From NCBI RefSeq assembly GCF_000764025.1, contig NZ_KN234764.1:1-64000 (forward strand): a DNA stretch of 64,000 nt. The letters run 5' to 3'. Origin of the DNA: Pseudohaliea rubra DSM 19751. GTDB lineage: Bacteria > Pseudomonadota > Gammaproteobacteria > Pseudomonadales > Halieaceae. The notes under the pieces are model-generated. The model was not told the DNA's origin. It searched no databases and worked only from the letters and a program-made list of their open reading frames with translations. Positions 57,197 through 64,000 of the stretch are shown here, in pieces. Each line of letters opens with the position of its first letter. Positions within the stretch are counted from its first letter, which is position 1. Made by a program: the position numbers and the translations under genes.

Positions 57197-57302
57197 TCGG
57201 CTCTCAGGTCAGACAAGGGCGGCCCCACCGCGGGTAGCCGGAAAGGTAGGCAGGAGGAGACCATACACTGGACCCTGCCCGGTGGTCACGGCGGCCATGG
57301 CG

Positions 57303-57983
57303 CTAACGCCAGGCGAAGAGCGGCTGCTCGAAATGAGCGACGCGGGTATGGCGACCGAAAAGCGCCACCTCCCGGAACTGGTAGAGCATCGCCCCCGTGG
57401 GCGAATAGATAACGTCATCGTGGAAGTTCATGGACAGCACCTCACCATCACTCTCGGCAATGCGCTGGAGTACCGGTGAATCCGGCCGCGCCAGCTCCCG
57501 GAAGGGAAAGGGACGCAGGAAGTCCACTTCGGCGGGGTTGGGGGTGAGGTCACGCCAGTCACAGTCACCCCAGACTACCACCGGGGTGATCACATAGCCC
57601 GAGCGCGTGGCGTAGTCATCGAGCACGCCGAGCACGGCGTCACCGCCGGCAAAGAGCCCCACCTCCTCATGCAGTTCGCGCAGAGCGCCCTCGATCGCGG
57701 ATTCTCCCTGGTCGCGCCGCCCCCCTGGCAGCGCCCACTGGCGGGAATGGGCGCGCAGCGTGGCACTGCGCCGGGTGACGATGATGGCCGGCTTGTCACC
57801 GTCGCGGCAGACCGTCAGGCAGACCGCGGCGGCGCGACGCCCTCCGGCGGCGATCACCCGCGGCTCGAAGGGTTCGAGGTGCTTCTCGAGCACGGTGCGC
57901 AGCGCGGAACTGTAGCGAAAAAGATCCAGCGGGATTCCCCGATCATGTGCATTCAGGCCGGGAATCACTCCCGCTGCCTCCAT
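57303..57983 (-). CDS. NUDIX hydrolase (CoA-diphosphatase-like)
   Basis: 226 aa. The NUDIX box is complete: G-G-R-R-D-Q-G-E ... ALRELHEEVGL. The preceding ATLRAHSRQWALPGG and the length fit the CoA/NADH pyrophosphatase branch (NudL/NUDT7-like), with an N-terminal extension of about 55 residues. Substrate prediction is moderate. Followed by the 165-aa hypothetical gene. Confidence 0.93.
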   Translation of the reverse strand: MEAAGVIPGLNAHDRGIPLDLFRYSSALRTVLEKHLEPFEPRVIAAGGRRAAAVCLTVCRDGDKPAIIVTRRSATLRAHSRQWALPGGRRDQGESAIEGALRELHEEVGLFAGGDAVLGVLDDYATRSGYVITPVVVWGDCDWRDLTPNPAEVDFLRPFPFRELARPDSPVLQRIAESDGEVLSMNFHDDVIYSPTGAMLYQFREVALFGRHTRVAHFEQPLFAWR

Positions 57984-58096
57984 TCTTCAATGCCCGGGCG
58001 CGCAAGGCAAGGGGCGGCCGGGGGCTACCCTGACCCGCCGGGCGGCCGGTATGCTGGGTGAGCACTGCAAACGGTCATGGGGAAAGGCCCGCCGCC

Positions 58097-58726
58097 ATGT
58101 ATTACGGTGAGTACCTGAACAGCATCAGTCACCTGGTTGGCGCCGTGCTGGCCCTGGTGGGCCTCGGCGCGCTCATGGCGGTGGCCGTGCAGAGCGGCGA
58201 CGGCAGGCTCCTCGCCGGCTTTGCCGTTTATGGCCTGACCCTGGTGCTGCTCTACACCATGTCGACGCTGTACCACAGCTTCCACCCGCCACGCCTCAAA
58301 CAGGTATTCAAGGTGCTGGACCATATCAGCATCTACCTGCTTATCGCCGGCACTTACACGCCCTTTATGCTGGTCAGCGTGCCGGGGCCGAAGGCGACGA
58401 TGATCCTCGCCGTGGTCTGGGGCCTGGCCGCGGCCGGTACACTCTCGGAGGTGTTCCTGCGCGGGCGCATCGTGAAGGTGATACAGCTGGTGACCTTTCT
58501 CGCCATGGGCTGGGCCTGCGCCCTCGACCTCGACAGCCTGCGCGCCGCCCTGCCCCGCCCCGGCTTTCTGCTCCTTCTTCTTGGCGGCATCGCCTATACC
58601 GCCGGGGTCATCTTCTACGTGCTCGATAAGCTGAAGCGCCTGAGTCACGCCCACGGTATCTGGCACGCCTTTGTGCTCTGCGGGTCGGTGCTGCACTTCA
58701 TCGCCGTGATCGGTTACGTGCGCTAG
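58097..58726 (+). CDS. Haemolysin III / PAQR-family membrane protein
   Basis: 209-residue protein with seven predicted membrane segments. Family motifs are EYLNSISHLVGAVLAL, STLYHSFHPPRLKQVFKVLDHISIYLLIAGTYTPF (split over helices 2-3) and the C-terminal WHAFVLCGSVLHFIAVI. The conserved Ser/His/Asp/His residues bind zinc in the family. ATG 58097 follows GGGGAAAGG. In bacteria the family affects membrane fluidity or sodium tolerance rather than haemolysis. Confidence 0.93.
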   Translation: MYYGEYLNSISHLVGAVLALVGLGALMAVAVQSGDGRLLAGFAVYGLTLVLLYTMSTLYHSFHPPRLKQVFKVLDHISIYLLIAGTYTPFMLVSVPGPKATMILAVVWGLAAAGTLSEVFLRGRIVKVIQLVTFLAMGWACALDLDSLRAALPRPGFLLLLLGGIAYTAGVIFYVLDKLKRLSHAHGIWHAFVLCGSVLHFIAVIGYVR

Positions 58727-58820
58727 CCTCCGCACCCCCGGCCGGCGCGAGATTGTTGACCCCTCCGCCGGCAATCACCGTTAGACTACACATCTGTTTT
58801 TCCGCCATCCCGGGCTCTCC

Positions 58821-59792
<972 letters not shown>

Positions 59793-59805
59793 GGCCTGTT
59801 GCCGC

Positions 59806-61635
59806 TCAGCGGCTCTTCCCCTCGGGCTTTTTGCTCGCAGGCTTCTTGCTCACAAGCTTCTTGCCCGCCGGTTTCTTGCCGCCGTTTTTTTTGCCCGAGG
59901 GCTTGTGACCACCGGGCTTGCGGTCCTTGTCCTTGCGACCGGTGGCCGCCGGCGCGCCGTCGCCGGCGCGGGAGATCTGCAGCTTCTGGCCGCTCACCCA
60001 TACCGACTGAAGGTGCCGGAAGATCTCCGCGGGCATACCCTCCGGCAGGTCCACAAGGCTGTGATCGTCGAAGATCTGGATGCGGCCGATATACTCCGCA
60101 TCCACCTCGGCCTCATTGGCGATCGCGCCCACGATGTTACCGGGGCGGACGCCATGCTGCCGGCCGACCTCGACCCGGTAACGCGCCAGGCCCGCCTCGG
60201 GATGCTCCCGAGCGCCATCCGCGGCCTGCCGCCGGGGCTTGCCGCCCTCCTCCCGGCCCGGCCGCACTTCCCGCGCCGGCGGTCGCTCCGCCGCCTCCGT
60301 GAAGGCCGCCTTCGCGCTGCTCCCGGGCTGTGCCTCCCCCTGGCTGAGCAGCACCAGCGCCGCGGCCACTTCGATGATCGGCACACCGAACTCCTGCTGG
60401 TACTCCTCCACCAGGCGCCGGGCCGCGTCGAGGTCCCGGCTGGCCAGGGTCTCGGTAATCCGCGCCTTGAAGCGGGCGGAACGGCGGTCTGTCACCTGCT
60501 CCGCCGTTGGCAGCGCCATGGGCTCGATGGGCTGCCCCGTGGCGCGCTCGATAGCGCGCAGCAGCCGCCGCTCACGACTGGCGGCGAAAAGAATCGCCTC
60601 GCCGCTACGCCCGGCACGGCCGGTGCGGCCGATGCGATGAACGTAGGCCTCCGGATCGTTGGGAATATCGTAATTGATCACGTGGCTGACCCGCTCCACG
60701 TCGAGACCGCGGGCGGCCACGTCCGTCGCCACCACGATATCGAGGCCGCCGGACTTTAACTTTTCCACGGTTTTTTCCCGCTGCGCCTGCGCGATGTCAC
60801 CGTTGAGAGCCGCGCTGGCAAAGCCTCGGGCCGCCAGCTTGTCGGCCAGCTCCTGGGTCGCCAGCCGCGTGCGCACGAAGATGATCACGCCGTCGGTATC
60901 CTCGGTTTCGAGGATGCGGGTCAGCGCGTCCAGCTTGTGCACTCCGGCCATCATCCACACCCGCTGGCGGATGGAGGCGTTGGTCACGGTTTTCTGCCGG
61001 ATGGTGATCTCTTCCGGGTTGCGCAGGTGCTTGCCGGCGATGCGCCGGATCGCGTCCGGCATGGTTGCGGAGAACAGCGCGATCTGCCGCTCCCGCGGCG
61101 TCTGCTCGAGAATCCACTCCACATCATCGATGAAGCCCATACGCAGCATCTCGTCGGCCTCGTCGAGGACCAGGGTGCGCAGCCCCGAGAGGTCCAGGGA
61201 GCCCCGGCGCATATGGTCCATGACCCGCCCCGGCGTGCCCACGATAACCTGTACGCCACGCTGCAGCGTGCGCAGCTGCGTGCGGTAGTCCGACCCCCCG
61301 TAGAGAGGCAGTACCCGGAAGCCCTTGAGGTGGGCGGCGTACTTCTGGAAGGCCTCGGCGACCTGAATCGCCAGTTCCCGGGTCGGCGCCAGCACCAGCG
61401 CCTGGGGCTTTGTCTGTCCGGGGTCCAGCGTGGCGAGGACGGGCAGCGCGAAGGCGGCGGTCTTGCCGGTGCCGGTCTGCGCCTGCCCCACAAGATCCTG
61501 CCCCGCGAGCAGCGGGGGGATGGTCAGGGACTGGATCGTGGAGGGCGTTTCATAGCCCACCTCGGCCAGGGACTGGAGCAGGAATGGGGGGAGTGACAGC
61601 TCGGCAAAGCTGCCGATAGGGGTTGCCGTGGTCAT
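59806..61635 (-). CDS. deaD: DEAD-box RNA helicase (DeaD/CsdA type)
   Basis: 609 aa. Q motif, Walker A QAQTGTGKTAAF, PTRELAIQ, DEAD motif LVLDEADEML, SAT (LFSATMP), the second RecA domain (VIFVRTRL, TDVAARGLDV, HRIGRTGRAGR) and then a DbpA-type RNA-binding domain (about 490-570). The end is a lysine-rich low-complexity tail built from GKK/SKKP units. Likely acts in ribosome assembly and mRNA decay, especially in the cold. Confidence 0.96.
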   Translation of the reverse strand: MTTATPIGSFAELSLPPFLLQSLAEVGYETPSTIQSLTIPPLLAGQDLVGQAQTGTGKTAAFALPVLATLDPGQTKPQALVLAPTRELAIQVAEAFQKYAAHLKGFRVLPLYGGSDYRTQLRTLQRGVQVIVGTPGRVMDHMRRGSLDLSGLRTLVLDEADEMLRMGFIDDVEWILEQTPRERQIALFSATMPDAIRRIAGKHLRNPEEITIRQKTVTNASIRQRVWMMAGVHKLDALTRILETEDTDGVIIFVRTRLATQELADKLAARGFASAALNGDIAQAQREKTVEKLKSGGLDIVVATDVAARGLDVERVSHVINYDIPNDPEAYVHRIGRTGRAGRSGEAILFAASRERRLLRAIERATGQPIEPMALPTAEQVTDRRSARFKARITETLASRDLDAARRLVEEYQQEFGVPIIEVAAALVLLSQGEAQPGSSAKAAFTEAAERPPAREVRPGREEGGKPRRQAADGAREHPEAGLARYRVEVGRQHGVRPGNIVGAIANEAEVDAEYIGRIQIFDDHSLVDLPEGMPAEIFRHLQSVWVSGQKLQISRAGDGAPAATGRKDKDRKPGGHKPSGKKNGGKKPAGKKLVSKKPASKKPEGKSR

Positions 61636-61720
61636 GGGCGGGATACCGGAAGTAAAGGTGATTCACCCGGTCGCGGGCGATCTGTCCACTATACAGGTAC
61701 CCGGCCGCTGCAGGGTGTGA

Positions 61721-62620
61721 TTAGTTGGGTTCCCGCTCGTTTTCCCCGTCTTCATCGCCGTCCTCGCCGCCCTCCTCAGCCGCGCGGAGGCGACGTTGAC
61801 GTTGTGCTTCCTCCGCCAGCACGGCGCGGATCTCCGCCAGCACGCCCTCGGTGTCAGCGGCCTCCGTGGGCAGGTCGAAGTGACCCGTGAGGGGGACCTC
61901 GGGGTCGAGCTCACCGGACTCGAAGCGGTCCCAGAGCTCCTCCGCATAATGCGTGTTCAGGAGCTCGGGCGCGAACTGTCCGTAGTAGCGAGTCACGTTA
62001 AGGATATCCCGGGCCAGCATGGCCTGGGCGTTGTTATTGCCGGCGGCATAAACCGCCTGGGGGAGGTCGATGATCACCGGGCCGTCCTCGTTGACGAGGA
62101 TATTAAACTCGGAGAGGTCACCGTGGATGAGGCCGGCATCCAGCATGCGCAGCACATAGTGCATAAGCAGCGCATGGTCTTCCCGAGCCTGCTCCGCATC
62201 CATGGTGACATCGTTCAGCCGCGGCGCCACGTCACCGGCCTCATCGGTGACCAGCTCCATGAGCAGCACCCCATCGAAACAGCCAAAGGGGCGGGGTACG
62301 CGCACCTCGGCCCGGGCCAGGCGGTAGAGCGCGTCGACCTCGGCGTTCTGCCAGGTCTCCTCCTGCTGCTGCCGGCCGAAGCGGGACCGCTTGTCCATGG
62401 CCCGGGCCCGCCGGCTGTTGCGCACCTTGCGCCCTTCGGTGTACTGGGCCGCCTTTTTGAAACTGCGCTTGGCCGCATCCTTGTAGATTTTCGCGCAGCG
62501 CAGTTCGCCGGCGCTGCGGACGATGAAGACGTCAGCCTCCTTGCCGCTCATGAGGGGGCTGATGACCTCGTCGATGAGGCCCTCTTCCAGGAGCGGCTGG
62601 AGGCGCCGGGGGGCTTTCAT
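61721..62620 (-). CDS. RIO1-family serine protein kinase (PA4780-like)
   Basis: 299 aa. The kinase core shows the ATP-binding region DVFIVRSAGELRCAKIYKDA, catalytic LIHGDLSEFNILVNEDG and the metal-binding VIIDLPQAV, the usual RIO layout. The C-terminal tail is acidic and rich in Glu/Gly. Its start overlaps the stop of the upstream serine hydrolase by 4 bases. The substrate of bacterial RIO kinases is unknown. Confidence 0.93.
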   Translation of the reverse strand: MKAPRRLQPLLEEGLIDEVISPLMSGKEADVFIVRSAGELRCAKIYKDAAKRSFKKAAQYTEGRKVRNSRRARAMDKRSRFGRQQQEETWQNAEVDALYRLARAEVRVPRPFGCFDGVLLMELVTDEAGDVAPRLNDVTMDAEQAREDHALLMHYVLRMLDAGLIHGDLSEFNILVNEDGPVIIDLPQAVYAAGNNNAQAMLARDILNVTRYYGQFAPELLNTHYAEELWDRFESGELDPEVPLTGHFDLPTEAADTEGVLAEIRAVLAEEAQRQRRLRAAEEGGEDGDEDGENEREPN

Positions 62621-63939
62621 GGTGTCTTTTCCTGCTCTGGGGCGCCGGGAGCGACGGGCTGACCATCGCCCGAGGCGCTCGAATCCACTGCGTCAAGCGG
62701 CGTCCCGTGGTGGTCAAACAGGCCGCTGTTCGCCAGCTGCCGGGCGACCGGCAGCATGCCGTTGACGCTCTCGCTGAAGTCCAGGCCAGTGCCGAACCAG
62801 GCGATGACCAGCTCCCGGGCGGGGTCAACGTAAAGTCCCTGGCCATCGTAGCCGCTCTTGAAAAAGGCGCCATCACCCCAGACGTAATCCCACTGCCAGG
62901 ACGAGTGGCGGGGCAGGTCGTCGCCGAGCGTCGCCCGCAGCTCGTCAAGATCTTCCGCCTCGAGGGCGATGCCCTCTTTCTGGATAGCCTCGACCAGCCC
63001 ACTGTCGATGGCGCCGAAATGCTCTGGAACCGTGAACAGCTCCCCGAAGCGGGCGAGGTCACGCAGACGCAGCGAAAAGCCGCCGGCCGCGTAAGGGTAG
63101 CCATCGCTGCTGATAGCGATGAGCGCGTCGGCCTCGGGGCCAAGGCGGGCCCACAGCTGCGCCTGCACGACCTCCGCAAAGGGTTTTCCGGTTACGGCCT
63201 CGATGACGAGACCCAGCACGGCGGTATTGGCGGAGACATACTCGTTGCGCGCGCCCGGCGGCCCGCGGCGGGCCATGGCCCGAAGCTCCGCCGGGAGGCT
63301 GCTCTTCCGGCCCGTGGGAGCAGTAATGTCCAGCGCCTCCTCGAGGCGGTAAATGCAGGTCGAACTATCCTGGTAGCCGTCACTGTCCAGGCAATCAATG
63401 CCCGAACCCATAGCTGCGACGGCCTGCAACGGCGTGCCGGCCCAGGCCGTCCCGGCCAGGACGGGCAGGTACCGTTCCACCGGGGCCGCCATGGCGACCC
63501 GGCCTTCGCGCACCAGCGCGGCAAGGGTCGTTGCGGTCAGCACCTTGCTCACGGACCAGGCGAAGTGCCGCTCCCAGGGCGCCATGTGTGGATAGGCCTC
63601 AAAGGCAATAGCGCCCCGGTGCAGAACGATCACGCCGTCCAACAGCGCGTCACCGGCAACGTAAGCGGAAAAGGTCGAAGAGTTGCCGGAATGGACCACC
63701 GGCAGCGCCGCGAGCCCTTCCAGCGACGCCTCCGGCAGCGGCCGCGGGGCCGCCGTGCGATGCACCGTAGCCTGATACCGGTAGGCCGCCGTGTGCAGAT
63801 GGAACTGGCGGCTCACAGCGCCGCCGCTGTCGAAGTTCTGCGGTGTGACCGCCGTGAAACGGTCCCGGAAACCCTGGGCACCGGCATGGACAGCAAGGAG
63901 GCCGCAGAGGACGAAGAGAAGGGAACGCTTGCAGGGCAT
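62617..63939 (-). CDS. Secreted serine hydrolase of the beta-lactamase/PBP (class C-like) family
   Basis: 440 aa from ATG 63939, which has GGAGG in front; the frame continues to the window end. Signal peptide 1-21 (LAVHAGAQGF). Active-site SxxK is SVSK in WSVSKVLTATTLAAL. The Tyr motif reads YVSAN and the third motif is unclear, so beta-lactamase activity is not implied; esterases, DD-peptidases and amide hydrolases share this fold. Other segments are YVWGDGAFFKSGYDGQGLYV and VIAWFGTGL. The 3' end overlaps the RIO kinase gene by 4 bases. Confidence 0.9.
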   Translation of the reverse strand: MPCKRSLLFVLCGLLAVHAGAQGFRDRFTAVTPQNFDSGGAVSRQFHLHTAAYRYQATVHRTAAPRPLPEASLEGLAALPVVHSGNSSTFSAYVAGDALLDGVIVLHRGAIAFEAYPHMAPWERHFAWSVSKVLTATTLAALVREGRVAMAAPVERYLPVLAGTAWAGTPLQAVAAMGSGIDCLDSDGYQDSSTCIYRLEEALDITAPTGRKSSLPAELRAMARRGPPGARNEYVSANTAVLGLVIEAVTGKPFAEVVQAQLWARLGPEADALIAISSDGYPYAAGGFSLRLRDLARFGELFTVPEHFGAIDSGLVEAIQKEGIALEAEDLDELRATLGDDLPRHSSWQWDYVWGDGAFFKSGYDGQGLYVDPARELVIAWFGTGLDFSESVNGMLPVARQLANSGLFDHHGTPLDAVDSSASGDGQPVAPGAPEQEKTP

Positions 63940-64000
63940 AACAGGCCTCCAGGGCAGGCACAGAAAAGCTCCGAGACCAGCGGCTCGGGGGCCGCACATC

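Overview
The window is a 64 kb piece of a GC-rich, probably marine gammaproteobacterial chromosome. The placement rests on three things: the order thrS-infC-rpmI-rplT-pheS-pheT-ihfA-merR with an ATT start for infC, the four-gene dedicated sortase system of marine proteobacteria, and the general gene content (PutA, BCCT transporter, UvrB, RIO kinase). The genus cannot be read from the sequence; a Halieaceae-like or related marine lineage is a guess.

Layout. 1-2466: putA (3' end cut by the window edge) and a divergent Lrp/AsnC regulator with an apparent one-base deletion. 2562-8531: three tandem paralogous membrane GGDEF/EAL proteins, all with degenerate xADEF and EGL motifs. 8558-10639: BCCT transporter with a UspA partner. 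10965-12953: secreted subtilase with two PKD domains and a clear terminator. 13131-14581: a small ORF coupled to a membrane-anchored TAXI-like protein. 14779-19249: an AT-richer accessory stretch with an acyl-CoA dehydrogenase, a frameshifted acyl-CoA synthetase, IS-end remnants and an IS481-family element, next to tRNA-Pro. 19414-26869: the translation cluster. 26997-27420: a decayed GGDEF remnant. 27563-28609: di-haem peroxidase. 28574-34257: sortase, its VIT/vWA target, and a divergent response regulator and histidine kinase. 34232-36256: uvrB. 36490-45034: tRNA-Asn followed by an accessory stretch with an exported ubiquitin-domain protein, two near-identical coiled-coil genes 7 kb apart, small membrane and truncated genes, a crotonase/acyl-CoA ligase pair, and a PAS/HD-GYP protein with an in-frame amber codon. 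45046-64000: mostly ordinary chromosomal genes (DUF3127, PGPGW protein, SlyD, CehA/McbA metallohydrolase, degenerate HAD protein, DUF2058, transglutaminase, GST, TauD-like oxygenase, SDR, NUDIX, haemolysin III, Ca/Na exchanger, DEAD helicase, RIO kinase, serine hydrolase).

The outstanding item is the gene at 36661-37437. It encodes a signal peptide, then a ubiquitin fold matching human ubiquitin at 68 of 76 positions by my count, then a choice-of-anchor U-like domain and a hydrophobic C-terminal anchor. The predicted signal-peptidase cut falls exactly before ubiquitin Met1, all seven lysines are kept, and the terminal Gly-Gly is gone, so it looks like a surface or periplasmic ubiquitin module rather than a conjugating one.

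Other themes are cyclic-di-GMP signalling (three degenerate dual-domain proteins, one HD-GYP, one GGDEF remnant), several one-base lesions or odd starts (2008-2013, 16137-16145, about 27350, 43069, 46470) that could be real decay or sequencing error, and protein export and anchoring by two unrelated routes (sortase and CTERM-like).
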